Assembly (NCBI RefSeq): GCF_010894405.1 | Contig: NZ_JAAIYA010000039.1 | Location: forward strand, 1 to 64,000 | Length of the DNA: 64,000 nucleotides | Source: Pyxidicoccus caerfyrddinensis | Lineage (GTDB): Bacteria > Myxococcota > Myxococcia > Myxococcales > Myxococcaceae | Reading direction: 5' to 3' | Shown here: positions 19,474-28,259 of the stretch, one piece after another | Position numbering within the stretch: position 1 is the first letter of the stretch | Layout: each line of letters opens with the position of its first letter | The notes under the pieces: generated by a model | Told to the model about the DNA's origin: nothing | Seen by the model: only the letters and a program-made list of their open reading frames with translations | Database searches by the model: none | Program-made: the position numbers and the translations under genes

Positions 19474-21402
19474 TTACGGAAGGGCCGCTTCCTTCGCCAG
19501 GAGGGCCTCGAAGTCCTCCAACTTCATGGACTTGAGGTCCTCGCCGCCGTACCGGCGCGGCGCCACCCCTCCCGCCTCCACCTCGGCGTCGCCCACCACC
19601 AGGGTGAAGGGAATCTTCTGGAGCTGCGCCTCGCGAATCTTCGCGTTGAGCGTCATGCCGCGCTCGTCGAACTCGACCCGGTAGCCCTTCGCCCGGAGGG
19701 TGTCGCGCACCTTGCGGGCGTAGTCGTTCTGCCGGTCCGCCACGGTGACGAGCATCGCCTGCACCGGGGCCAGCCACGCCGGGAAGGCGCCGGCGTAGTG
19801 CTCGATGAGGATGGCGGTGAAGCGCTCGAAGGAGCCGAAGATGGCGCGGTGGAGCACCACGGGGCGGTGCGCCGCGTTGTCCTCGCCCACGTACGTCAGG
19901 TCGAAGCGCTCCGGAGCCAGGTAGTCCAGCTGCATGGTGCCCAGCTGCCACCGGCGGCCGATGCTGTCCGACACCGCGAAGTCGATCTTCGGGCCATAAA
20001 AGGCGCCGTCGCCCGGGGCCAGCTCGTACTCCAGGCCCAGCGACACCAGCGCCGCCTTGAGGCCCTCCTCGGCGCGGTCCCAGAGGGAGTCATCCCCCAG
20101 CCGCTGCTCGGGGCGCGTGGACAGCTTCACCGCGTAGGTGAGACCCACCGCCTTGTAGACGCGGTCCAACAGCTTCACGAAGCGCCGCACCTCGTCGGTG
20201 ATCTGGCTCTCCGTGCAGTAGATGTGCGCGTCGTCCTGGGCGAACTGGCGCACGCGGGTGAGGCCGCCGAGCGCGCCCGCCGCCTCGTTGCGGTGCAGCA
20301 CGTCCTGCGTATGGAAGCGCAGGGGCAGGTCGCGGTAGCTGTGCTTCTTGAAGCCGTAGAACAGGTGGTGCGACGGGCAGTTCATCGGCTTGAGGGAGAA
20401 GTCGTGCTCGCCGGACTCGCTGTCGAGCACCAGGAACATGTTCTCCTTGTACTTGCCCCAGTGGCCGCTGGTCTCCCAGAGCCCCTTGTTGAACATCAGG
20501 GGCGTCTTGATCTCCACGTAGCCATCCTCGGCCGTGAGGTTGCGCATCCAGGTGGAGAGCGTCTGGTAGAGCGCGGTGCCCTTGGGCGTCCAGAAGGCCG
20601 AGCCCGGCGCGTACGGGTGGAAGTGGAAGAGGTCCAGCTCCTTGCCCAGCTTGCGGTGGTCGCGCTTCTTCGACTCCTCGATGCGCGTCAGGTACTCCGT
20701 CAGCGCCTTCTTGTCGAAGAAGGCCGTGCCGTAGACGCGCTGGAGCATCGGGTTGCGGTGGTCGCCGCGCCAGTAGGCGCCGCTGGACGAGAGGATCTTG
20801 ATGACGCCGATCTTCCCGGTGCTCGGGGCGTGGGGCCCCAGGCAGAAGTCCACCCAGTCGCCATGCGTGTAGAGGGTGAGCGTCTTGGCGCCCTTGGCGG
20901 CGATGTCCTTGACGATCTCCACCTTGAACTTCTCGCCCTTCTCCTCGAAGAGGCGCACCGCCTCGTCCATGGAGATTTCGGTGCGGACGAAGGGCATGTC
21001 CTGCTTGAGCTCGGCGTTGGCCGCGGCTTCAATCTTCTCCAGCTCCTCCGGCGTGAAGGGCTTCTCGCGGAAGAAGTCGTAGTAGAAGCCCTCCTCCGTC
21101 GCGGGACCGATGGTCACCTGCGTGCCGGGGAAGAGGTGCTGCACGGCGCTGGCCACCACGTGGGCGGCGTCGTGGCGGATGAGCTCCAGGGACTCGGGGC
21201 TCTTGGGCGTGAAGATCTGGAGCTTCGCGTCCTCTTCCAGCTTCCGGGCCAGGTCCATGTCCTGGCCGTTGACGCGGGCGAACAGGGCGGCCTTCGCCAG
21301 GCCCGCCCCGATGCTCTCACGCACGAAGTCCGCGATGGAGGTACCCCGGGCGGTCTGCTTCTGGCTGCCGTCGGGGAGCGTCACCGTGATCATTTCGGAC
21401 AT
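19474..21402 (-). CDS. thrS: Threonine--tRNA ligase
   Basis: 642 residues, the usual bacterial length. Residues 1-62 are the TGS domain ([20 protein letters not shown]). The editing domain carries [17 protein letters not shown] with its HxxxH metal site. The class II core has [19 protein letters not shown] (zinc-binding Cys), [20 protein letters not shown] and motif 3 [17 protein letters not shown]. The C-terminal anticodon domain ends near [10 protein letters not shown]. The start ATG has TGAGG upstream and lies only 12 bases after the U tract of an intrinsic terminator. Confidence 0.96.
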   Translation of the reverse strand: MSEMITVTLPDGSQKQTARGTSIADFVRESIGAGLAKAALFARVNGQDMDLARKLEEDAKLQIFTPKSPESLELIRHDAAHVVASAVQHLFPGTQVTIGPATEEGFYYDFFREKPFTPEELEKIEAAANAELKQDMPFVRTEISMDEAVRLFEEKGEKFKVEIVKDIAAKGAKTLTLYTHGDWVDFCLGPHAPSTGKIGVIKILSSSGAYWRGDHRNPMLQRVYGTAFFDKKALTEYLTRIEESKKRDHRKLGKELDLFHFHPYAPGSAFWTPKGTALYQTLSTWMRNLTAEDGYVEIKTPLMFNKGLWETSGHWGKYKENMFLVLDSESGEHDFSLKPMNCPSHHLFYGFKKHSYRDLPLRFHTQDVLHRNEAAGALGGLTRVRQFAQDDAHIYCTESQITDEVRRFVKLLDRVYKAVGLTYAVKLSTRPEQRLGDDSLWDRAEEGLKAALVSLGLEYELAPGDGAFYGPKIDFAVSDSIGRRWQLGTMQLDYLAPERFDLTYVGEDNAAHRPVVLHRAIFGSFERFTAILIEHYAGAFPAWLAPVQAMLVTVADRQNDYARKVRDTLRAKGYRVEFDERGMTLNAKIREAQLQKIPFTLVVGDAEVEAGGVAPRRYGGEDLKSMKLEDFEALLAKEAALP

Positions 21403-21414
21403 GCAGACCTCAGG

Positions 21415-21457
21415 AAAAACCGCGGGCGGCAGGCTCTTGAGAAGCCGTGCCGCCCGC
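21415..21457 (-). terminator. Intrinsic terminator between tRNA-Val and thrS
   Basis: On the minus strand GCGGGCGGCA (complement of 21448-21457) pairs with TGCCGCCCGC (complement of 21422-21431). An inner 4-bp stem and a U5 tract at 21419-21415 complete it. It starts 21 bases after the tRNA-Val end and finishes 12 bases before the thrS ATG, leaving no room for a separate thrS promoter between. Confidence 0.85.
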
Positions 21458-21478
21458 TGGATGAAACCTCTACTGTGT

Positions 21479-21550
<72 letters not shown>

Positions 21551-21618
21551 GTCGTTTTGAAGCGCGGGCGGGAATAGCAGCGGGCTCCCGCGGCTGTCAA
21601 GGAAACACAGCGGGCATG

Positions 21619-22305
21619 TCACCTCTTCCCGTCCAGCAGCACCCGGACGCGATTCATCACCGCGTCGAACATGGCCGGCGTCAGCCGCCCCGTCTGGGTG
21701 TTCTGCTGGCTGACGTGGTAGCAGCCCATGAGCGTCCGCCCGTCCGGCAGCAGCACCTCCGCCCCATGGCCGAAGGCGGGCCGGGGCGAGCCCACTGGGA
21801 CGCCGGTGCGGTCCAGCGAGGCGAGCGCGGCGTTCCACCCGATGGCCCCCAGCGCGAGCAGCACCCGAGCGGGCAGCAGGGCCATCTCGCGGTCCAGGAA
21901 TGGGGCGCACCGGGCCAGCTCCTCGGGCAGGGGCTTGTTGTCCGGCGGGGCACAGCGGGCCGCCGCGACGATGAAGGCGTCCTTCAGCGCGAGCCCGTCG
22001 TCCCGGTGCTCGCTCGTGGGCTGGTTGGCGAAGCCCGCGCGGTGCAAGCCGGCGAAGAGGAAGTCCCCCGAACGGTCTCCGGTGAACATCCTCCCCGTCC
22101 GGTTGGCCCCGTGCGCCGCCGGCGCCAGACCCACGATGACCAGCCGCGCCCCGGGGTCTCCAAAGCCCGGCACGGGCCGGCCCCAGTAGTTCCAGTCACG
22201 GTAGGCCCGGCGCTTCACCCGGGCCACCTCCTCGCGCCACTCCACCAGCCGGGGGCAGGCCGTGCACGCGACGATTTCCTTGTGCAGCTTCTCGAGCTTC
22301 GTCAC
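21619..22305 (-). CDS. Uracil-DNA glycosylase, family 5 (UDGb type)
   Basis: 228 residues from a GTG start. It removes uracil or deaminated bases from DNA. VIVGLAPAAHGANRTGRMFT followed by GDRSGDFLF is the family 5 active-site motif, in which the family 1 acidic residue is replaced by Ala. CTACPRL near residue 14 supplies two of the cysteines for the 4Fe-4S cluster. HVSQQNTQTGRLT is the C-terminal DNA-binding loop. It follows the AI-2E transporter gene by 25 bases on the same strand. Confidence 0.88.
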   Translation of the reverse strand: MTKLEKLHKEIVACTACPRLVEWREEVARVKRRAYRDWNYWGRPVPGFGDPGARLVIVGLAPAAHGANRTGRMFTGDRSGDFLFAGLHRAGFANQPTSEHRDDGLALKDAFIVAAARCAPPDNKPLPEELARCAPFLDREMALLPARVLLALGAIGWNAALASLDRTGVPVGSPRPAFGHGAEVLLPDGRTLMGCYHVSQQNTQTGRLTPAMFDAVMNRVRVLLDGKR

Positions 22306-22330
22306 CCGGGACTCCCGCTGCCCCCACCTG

Positions 22331-23551
22331 TCACCGCGAGGAGGCCTCGCCCGTATATAGCGACGTGCGCCGGTAGCGCTGCACCACCACGCGCAGCACC
22401 ACCTTGAGGATGGCCGACACCGGCACCGCCAGGAGGATGCCCACGAAGCCGAACAGCTCGCCGAAGGCGAGGATGGCGATGATGACCGCCACCGGCGCCA
22501 GGCCCACCTTCTCCCCCACGATGCGCGGGGTGATGACCAGGCCCTCCAGCAGTTGCCCGACGACGAAGGTACCCGCCACCGCCGCGAGCTGCCACGGCCC
22601 CTGCCACGACAGGGCCAGTCCCACCAGCGACAGCAGGATGCCCACGCCCGTGCCCAGGTACGGCACCATGTTGCCAAACCCGGCAATCACCCCGATGACG
22701 ATGGCCATGTCGATGCCCGCCAGCGACAGCCCCACCGCGTAGATGGCCGACAGCACCGCCCCCACCGTGAGCTGCCCGCGCACGAAGGCAGAGAGCACCT
22801 CGTCCACCTCCGCGAACCGGCGGACCACCAGGGCCACCGTGCGCCGGGGCAGCAAATCCCTCACCATCCCCATCAGCCGCGGGTAGTCCTGGAGGAAGAA
22901 GAAGGCCAGCACCGGTACCACCGACAGGCCTAGCAACGTGGCCACGAAGCGCGCCGTGTTGCCCGCGAAGCTCGCGAGGATTCGCGCCGCCACGGGGCCC
23001 GCGCTCTGCGCCAGGTCCGACGCCTGCGCGCCCAGCTCCGCGGTGCGCTGCCGCACCAGGTCCGGCAGCGAGCGGCCCAGCAGCGCCTCCACGCGCGGCA
23101 CCACCTGTGTGCTCCCCCTCCTGAAGAAGTCCGGCAACTTCGCCGCCTCGTCGCTGAACACCGGCACCAGGTACAGCACTGCCCCCGCCAGCAGCAGCGT
23201 GCCGCCCGCGAAGACGAGCGTCGTCCCCCACGTCCGGTCCAGTCCCCGCTTCTCCAGGAGGGACACCATCGGGTTGAAGATGTAGGCCCCCGACAGCGCC
23301 AGCAGCACCGGCACCGCCACCCCGCCGAACACGGAGAGCAGCGCGAACACCAGCCCCAGGGAGCCCACCATCACCGCGGACCACCACAGGTCGATGCGCC
23401 GCGCCTCCACCTCGGAGAGCCCCACTTCGGGCACGGGCGCCGTGACGCCTCCCGCCGGGGGAGCGCTCGGCTGCCCGGCCTCTCGCGAGGCGACGGTCAC
23501 CGCGTGCAACACGGGAGCGGGTGGAACGGCGGGCCCGGCGACAGGTTTCAC
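22331..23551 (-). CDS. AI-2E family transporter (PF01594 type)
   Basis: 406 residues. After a Pro/Ala-rich cytoplasmic leader of about 50 residues there are two helices, a soluble region (PDLVRQRTAELGAQASDLAQ) and a C-terminal bundle. GIDMAIVIGVIAGFGNMVPY, LGTGVGILLSLVGLALSWQG and LLEGLVITPRIVGEKVGL are the conserved family segments. Members move small molecules or ions across the inner membrane; the AI-2 link holds only for a few. Substrate here is unknown. Confidence 0.88.
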   Translation of the reverse strand: MKPVAGPAVPPAPVLHAVTVASREAGQPSAPPAGGVTAPVPEVGLSEVEARRIDLWWSAVMVGSLGLVFALLSVFGGVAVPVLLALSGAYIFNPMVSLLEKRGLDRTWGTTLVFAGGTLLLAGAVLYLVPVFSDEAAKLPDFFRRGSTQVVPRVEALLGRSLPDLVRQRTAELGAQASDLAQSAGPVAARILASFAGNTARFVATLLGLSVVPVLAFFFLQDYPRLMGMVRDLLPRRTVALVVRRFAEVDEVLSAFVRGQLTVGAVLSAIYAVGLSLAGIDMAIVIGVIAGFGNMVPYLGTGVGILLSLVGLALSWQGPWQLAAVAGTFVVGQLLEGLVITPRIVGEKVGLAPVAVIIAILAFGELFGFVGILLAVPVSAILKVVLRVVVQRYRRTSLYTGEASSR

Positions 23552-23611
23552 GGCGGCGGGGGCACCAGGTTTCCTGCGGCGTCCGATGGCGAGCTCCTCT
23601 TCTGGTCCGGG

Positions 23612-24370
23612 CTACGGCTTCTTCAAGCTGCGATTGCGCTTCACGAAAGTGGCGAACGCATCATTGACCTTCTTCGGGTCGAATTTCGTCACGGGCCCCA
23701 CCTTCTCGCCCACTTCAATCTGCCGGTTCTTCTGCAGCTGGCGGACGACCTCTTCCCACTCCTCCAGGGTGACTTCCTGGGGACCGGGGACCTCCACGCG
23801 CTCGCCGGGCTTCGTCCCCGCGTCCGCGGAGTCCTTCGGCTTCGGCACGCGGGCCACCACCTGCACCAGCCCCGTGTACACCTGCACCACCGTGCTCGGT
23901 GACAGCGCGCCGACGATGACCGGCGACGCCACATCCACGCGCAGCACGGTGCCGCGCACGCCCGCCACCGCCCGGTCCGTCTTCACCTCGAACTTCGCCT
24001 CCGAGCCGGACAGCGCCTTCTTCACCTCGGCCCACACCTTGCCCAGCTTGAGGTAGCCCGAGAAGCTCTTGCGCTCCTGGCCGGAGAACTCCGCCTCGGT
24101 GATGACCAGCTGGCTGCCGGCGCTCAGCATCAACACGCTGCCGTCGTTGAGCTCCAGCTTCACGCCCGACTTCGGCTCCACCTCCAGCATGTCCTTCTGC
24201 TCGACTTCCGCACCCGTCTCGAGCGGCTTGCGCTCCGCACCCTCCGGCGTGCGCCACGCCGTGCCCTCCACCGTCACCACGCGGCCCACTGCCGCCGTGG
24301 CGAGCCCCGGCATGAGCATCAGCACCGCCGTCACCAGCGTCTTCGGAAACCACCTGTCCCGTCGCGTCAC
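23612..24370 (-). CDS. Exported FecR-domain protein
   Basis: 252 residues from a GTG start overlapping the previous gene's stop by 4 bases. After a signal peptide (TLVTAVLMLMPGLATA) comes a FecR domain: GSVLMLSAGSQLVITEAEF, GYLKLGKVWAEVKKALSG, then KFEVKTDRAVAGVRGTVLRV, the typical FecR ending. The C-terminal 90 residues are charged (GPQEVTLEEWEEVVRQLQKN). No TonB-linked receptor or sigma factor is near, so it is probably a structural envelope protein and not an anti-sigma regulator. It is the last of a four-gene envelope cluster. Confidence 0.8.
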   Translation of the reverse strand: MTRRDRWFPKTLVTAVLMLMPGLATAAVGRVVTVEGTAWRTPEGAERKPLETGAEVEQKDMLEVEPKSGVKLELNDGSVLMLSAGSQLVITEAEFSGQERKSFSGYLKLGKVWAEVKKALSGSEAKFEVKTDRAVAGVRGTVLRVDVASPVIVGALSPSTVVQVYTGLVQVVARVPKPKDSADAGTKPGERVEVPGPQEVTLEEWEEVVRQLQKNRQIEVGEKVGPVTKFDPKKVNDAFATFVKRNRSLKKP

Positions 24371-24729
24371 GGAGCACCTCCGCCAGGGGCCACCGCGGTG
24401 CGGAGCTGGATGGTCAGCCTCGCCCGGGCCCCGCTGGGCTCGTAGTACGTCGTGTACGGCCAGAAGCCCTGTTTCTTCACCTCGATATGGTGCAGCCCCG
24501 CGCCCACCCGGAGCGACCTCGGAGACCCCGTGAAGTCGCTGCACATTCCCTGGAGGACGCCGTCCAGGTACACCTCCGCGTCCACCGGCTCGCAGCGCAG
24601 CGCCAGGTTGCCGCTCGGCGTCTCCGCGCGCGCCATCAGCTCGCGCGCCCTCGCCATGGACTCCGGCTCCTTGGGCCCCGCACACCCGCACGCCACCACC
24701 GCCGCTGCCAGCCAGGCACCCCGCATCAA
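24367..24729 (-). CDS. PEGA-domain lipoprotein
   Basis: 120 residues with a lipoprotein signal (MMRGAWLAAAVVACGC, Cys16). LALRCEPVDAEVYLDGVLQG is a PEGA repeat, a small beta fold of envelope proteins that bind partner proteins or peptidoglycan-associated complexes. The start overlaps the end of the FlgT-like gene by 4 bases and the stop overlaps the FecR gene start by 4 bases, so the three are tightly coupled. Confidence 0.8.
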   Translation of the reverse strand: MMRGAWLAAAVVACGCAGPKEPESMARARELMARAETPSGNLALRCEPVDAEVYLDGVLQGMCSDFTGSPRSLRVGAGLHHIEVKKQGFWPYTTYYEPSGARARLTIQLRTAVAPGGGAP

Positions 24730-25949
24730 CGCGCCAGCGTCAGCTCGACGGTGTTGCTCGTCACACCCGTCACGCTGGCCTTCGTCGCGGGCTTGCCGCC
24801 AAGCGCCGTCGTGAGCTTCTGCTGGAAGGCCGTCTCGCCGAGCGCGTCGGCCAGCGCCTCCGTGGTGCCCAGATAGCGCAGGTCGAATTGGATCTGCCCC
24901 TTCTCGAAGTTGCCCTGCTTCACGTCGCTGATGCCATTGACGGTCCGGGTCAGCACGTCCTTGAAGGTCTTCACCGCCTTGAAGTCCGCCAGGCCCTGCA
25001 CCTTCATCACCACCGTGGCGCCGTTCTGCTCCGCCTGCGAGAGGTAGTCGACCACCGCCTTGCGGACATCCGCGACGATGGTCTTCCCGCGGCGCTGGGC
25101 AATCTGGAACGACGTGCGCTCATACGAGATGAGCGGGCTCCCCGAGCCGAGGCTGTCGGGGCCGCTGTCGAACTTGTCGGCCAGCCGGGCGATCTGCGTG
25201 CCGGAGTCCGTCGCGAACACCGAGAGCTCCCACTCGCCGGAGACCAGGTAGACGTCCTTGAGCTGCCCCTGGAGCGTGCCCGCATTCCCGCTCGACTTCT
25301 CGTGGCGGAACGTGACGGTGCCGGTGATGACGTAGTCGGCGACCTTCAGCTCCTGGATGACCTTCTTGTCCGGCGTGGTGAGCGACACCCCCGAGGACAG
25401 CTCCAGCTTCCCCGCCGCGAAGGACGGGTCGATCATCCGCCAGCCATCCTTGCTGAACGAATCCGTGAGCACCTGCGTCAGCACCGCGCTGCTGGTGATG
25501 ACCTTGTCCGGGGTGACTGCCTGCTCCTGCAGGACGATGAGCATCCGGCTGTTGCCCATGCGGCGGATCAGCGCCTGCACCGCCTGCAAATCCTTGTCGA
25601 GCTGGGCCGTCGCCACCTCCGCGCGGACCTTCACCTTCGCCACCCCACCCTCCTCCTTGCGCTCCAGCACCTCGTGCGTGCGCACGTAGCCGGCGCTCCG
25701 GGTGAAGATGCGGTCGCTCACGAGCTGGCTGTTGGCGGTGAGCGTGTCCGAGGACACCAGCACCCCGGCCACCTGCTCCACCGCCTCGCGCAGGGCGGCG
25801 CTCTTCGCCTCGGCGAAGGCCTTGTCCTTGTTGCCGTCGACGATGGCCGCCTCGCCCGTCACCTCCTTCGTGACGGTGGCGGGCGAAGGCGCCGCGGCGA
25901 ACGCCACCGAGGCCAGCAGCAGGGACAGCGCGGTCAGCTTCAGGGACAT
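24726..25949 (-). CDS. Exported FlgT-N-like protein
   Basis: 407 residues with a signal peptide (SLKLTALSLLLASVAFAAA). The segment EVTGEAAIVDGNKDKAFAEA, then KSAALREAVEQVAGVLVSS, is the FlgT N-terminal domain signature. FlgT builds the H ring of the Vibrio flagellar motor. The rest (IRRMGNSRMLIVLQEQAV, VADYVITGTVTF) resembles the FlgT/CsgG-like middle domain. Nothing else flagellar is present and myxobacteria of this type glide, so this is likely another envelope assembly. It lies 25 bases after the LPP20-like gene. Confidence 0.75.
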   Translation of the reverse strand: MSLKLTALSLLLASVAFAAAPSPATVTKEVTGEAAIVDGNKDKAFAEAKSAALREAVEQVAGVLVSSDTLTANSQLVSDRIFTRSAGYVRTHEVLERKEEGGVAKVKVRAEVATAQLDKDLQAVQALIRRMGNSRMLIVLQEQAVTPDKVITSSAVLTQVLTDSFSKDGWRMIDPSFAAGKLELSSGVSLTTPDKKVIQELKVADYVITGTVTFRHEKSSGNAGTLQGQLKDVYLVSGEWELSVFATDSGTQIARLADKFDSGPDSLGSGSPLISYERTSFQIAQRRGKTIVADVRKAVVDYLSQAEQNGATVVMKVQGLADFKAVKTFKDVLTRTVNGISDVKQGNFEKGQIQFDLRYLGTTEALADALGETAFQQKLTTALGGKPATKASVTGVTSNTVELTLAR

Positions 25950-25974
25950 GGCCGGCCTCTCGGGGGTGGGTGCG

Positions 25975-26787
25975 CTACTGGGTGACGATGACGACCCGGC
26001 CCTCGGCCAGGAAGCGCGTGTTGACCTCGGCCAGCGCCTTCGCGTCGTCCGAGGCGAGCACCAGGTCCGAGCCCTTCAGCCCCGTGGCCTTCACCACCAG
26101 CGGCTTCTCGCCCACGAGCGTGGCCTTCTTCGCCGCCTCGAGGCTGTCGAACCAGGCCGCCACGCCCGAGGTGGCGCGGCTCTCGTCGGAGAGCGCCGCC
26201 GCTCCGTAGAGCGCCTTGCCGGAGCCATCCAGCAGCCGGGGCGCCAGCATGGGCTTCATGCCCAGGCCTCGCGCATCCACCACCAGCCCCGTGTACTTCT
26301 TCGCACCCTCGGCGTTCAGCGCGATGGCCGTGTCCGGCGCGGCCGTCATCAGCGACGCGGTGATGGCCGCGAGCGGCACCTCCACGTCCACTTCCACGCC
26401 GCTGTCCGAGAAGTACCGCTTGGCCACGACCTTGTAGCCGCGGATGGCGCCCTCCACGCGGCCTCGCACCTCTTCGCGGGACATCTCGTCCCCGACGGTG
26501 CGGACGGCGCTGAGCTGGATGCCACGCGCCTGCTCGAGAAGGTTGCGGAACGCGTCCATCTTCGCGGCCCGCTCCGCGCCCAGCCGCGCCTGCGCCGGGT
26601 TGGCCGCCTTCAGGTCCGGTGCTCCGGCTCCGGTGGCCCGCAGGACCTGCCCCTCCCAGTTGACGCCGGGACTCGTGGGCCGTGCGACTTCAGCCGCGGC
26701 GGCCGGTGACGGGGCCTTCGCTTCCTTGCCCTGGCCCAGTGCCGTCAGCGGCACGGCCAGCAACATCCCCCACAGCGAACGCCTCAC
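25975..26787 (-). CDS. Exported LPP20/FlgP-like protein
   Basis: 270 residues from a GTG start with GGAGG well placed upstream. After a signal peptide (RRSLWGMLLAVPLTALG) the segment LRATGAGAPDLKAANPAQAR, then AERAAKMDAFRNLLEQARGI, is the LPP20/FlgP signature. No lipobox cysteine is visible. FlgP is the outer-membrane partner in the Vibrio/Campylobacter motor. It heads a four-gene cluster with FlgT-N, PEGA and FecR proteins. Confidence 0.72.
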   Translation of the reverse strand: MRRSLWGMLLAVPLTALGQGKEAKAPSPAAAAEVARPTSPGVNWEGQVLRATGAGAPDLKAANPAQARLGAERAAKMDAFRNLLEQARGIQLSAVRTVGDEMSREEVRGRVEGAIRGYKVVAKRYFSDSGVEVDVEVPLAAITASLMTAAPDTAIALNAEGAKKYTGLVVDARGLGMKPMLAPRLLDGSGKALYGAAALSDESRATSGVAAWFDSLEAAKKATLVGEKPLVVKATGLKGSDLVLASDDAKALAEVNTRFLAEGRVVIVTQ

Positions 26788-26904
26788 GGGAAATCCTCCA
26801 GTCCTCACCCGACTTCTCGGGTAGACACAGGACAGAATGATCCGCCATTGAAAGGGCCCGCTTCCAACGAAGTCAAGGCACGCCTCCGGGCGCACCGCGA
26901 TGCG

Positions 26905-27243
26905 TCAGTTCTCGTTGCCGTGTCGGTCGACGTAGGCGTCGATCATCTTCCGGTGGCGCTCGGTGAGGAGCGTGAAGCGGACGCCCGAGCGCTCGCGCTT
27001 CGCGGACGCTGCCTCCACCCACTCGCGCACCACTTCGCCCTCGGCGTAGATGATCTCCTCCGAGCCGGGGAGCTGGAACTGGAGCCCGACGCGCTTCGCC
27101 TCGTGCTGCGGCTCGAGCAGCCGGGCGAGGCTCACGCCCTCCTGGCTGATGTCCGCGGCCCGCGACATGTACGGAACGCCGCCCATGTACTTGTTGAGGT
27201 AGATGTCGAGGGGCGCCCGCCTGGCCTTCCGCTTGTCGCTCAT
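26905..27243 (-). CDS. PilZ-domain protein
   Basis: 112 residues. MSDKRKARRAPLDIYLNKYM is followed by YMSRAADISQEGVSLARLLE and later GVRFTLLTERHRKMIDAYVD. This is the PilZ layout, but the c-di-GMP motif RxxxR...(D/N)xSxxG is partly degenerate (KARRAP; DISQEG). Single-domain PilZ proteins of this kind regulate motility or envelope functions in myxobacteria. It sits 117 bases upstream of the LPP20-like gene on the same strand. Confidence 0.75.
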   Translation of the reverse strand: MSDKRKARRAPLDIYLNKYMGGVPYMSRAADISQEGVSLARLLEPQHEAKRVGLQFQLPGSEEIIYAEGEVVREWVEAASAKRERSGVRFTLLTERHRKMIDAYVDRHGNEN

Positions 27244-27451
27244 CGCTCCGTCGCCTCCGGTAGTGCAACAGGCCGCTTCGGGGGTGAAGCAACCTGGATT
27301 CACAGTAGAGGCGCGCGATGAACTCGCAAGAAAACGACCGGCTCCCCGCGGACCAGGCTGCGGAGCATGCGCCGTCTGTGCTTCCTCGCTGCATTCTTCG
27401 CGTTGCATTGTGTGCCCCTATAGTTCCCCGGTTCCCATGAAAGGTAAGAGC

Positions 27452-28207
27452 ATGCGATCGATGTGGATGGCGGCCCTGGTGCTGGCGCTCGGCGCCCCCG
27501 TGGCCTACGCGCAGACCTCCAAGCCCGCGAAGAAGCCCGAGCCCGCGGCGAAGATGCCCCCGGCCACACCGGCTCCGGCCGCGACGCCGGCCCCGGGCGC
27601 ACCGCCTGCGCTCGAGTCCGAGGACGCGAAGACCATCTATGCCCTCGGTGTCTCCGTGGGGAAGGACCTGTCCTTCTTCGCGCTGACGCCCGAGGAGGTG
27701 CAGATCCTCCAGCGCGGCATCGCCGACAGCATCTCCGGCACCGCGGCCGCCGTGGACCCGAAGGAGTACGCGTCGAAGATTCAAGCGCTCGCGAAGACCC
27801 GGCAGGCGCAGGCCAGCGCGGCCATGCTGGTGCGCGCCGCGAGGGAGCCCGGTGCCGTGAAGCTCCCCTCCGGCGTCATCTACCTCGAGACGCAGGCCGG
27901 CACCGGCCGCAGCCCGCGCGCCACCGACACCGTCAAGGTCAACTACGAGGGCCGGCTGCTGGATGGCACCATCTTCGACACCTCGGCCAAGCGCGGCATC
28001 CCCGTGGAGTTCCCCCTCAACGGCGTCATCCCCTGCTGGACCCAGGGCGTCGCGAAGATGAAGGTGGGCGGCAAGGCGAAGCTCACCTGCCCCGGAGAGA
28101 CGGCCTACGGAGAGCGCCCGCCTCCGGGCTCGCGCATCCCGCCCAACGCCGTGCTCGTCTTCGACGTGGAGCTGGTGGACATCCCCGGCGACACCTCGAA
28201 GCAGTAG
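27452..28207 (+). CDS. Secreted FKBP-type peptidyl-prolyl isomerase
   Basis: A signal peptide (MRSMWMAALVLALGAPVAYA) and a Pro/Ala linker lead to an FkpA/Mip-like helical dimerisation region (AKTIYALGVSVGKDLSFFAL), then the FKBP domain: DTVKVNYEGRLLDGTIFDTS, IPCWTQGVAKMKVGGKAKLT, CPGETAYGERPPPG, IPPNAVLVFDVELVDI. It should assist folding of exported proteins in the periplasm. The ATG at 27452 has AAAGG seven bases upstream; the ATG at 27437 is an alternative. A hairpin terminator follows. Confidence 0.9.
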   Translation: MRSMWMAALVLALGAPVAYAQTSKPAKKPEPAAKMPPATPAPAATPAPGAPPALESEDAKTIYALGVSVGKDLSFFALTPEEVQILQRGIADSISGTAAAVDPKEYASKIQALAKTRQAQASAAMLVRAAREPGAVKLPSGVIYLETQAGTGRSPRATDTVKVNYEGRLLDGTIFDTSAKRGIPVEFPLNGVIPCWTQGVAKMKVGGKAKLTCPGETAYGERPPPGSRIPPNAVLVFDVELVDIPGDTSKQ

Positions 28208-28223
28208 CAGCGTCTCCAAGCTC

Positions 28224-28250
28224 CGGGCTCCGGCGCAATACCGGAGCCCG
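28224..28250. terminator. Hairpin terminator between convergent genes
   Basis: A perfect 10-bp stem, CGGGCTCCGG (28224-28233) against CCGGAGCCCG (28241-28250), with loop CGCAATA, lies between the FKBP gene and the convergent metallopeptidase gene. GGCGTCTTCC follows on the plus strand. Confidence 0.7.
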
Positions 28251-28259
28251 GGCGTCTTC

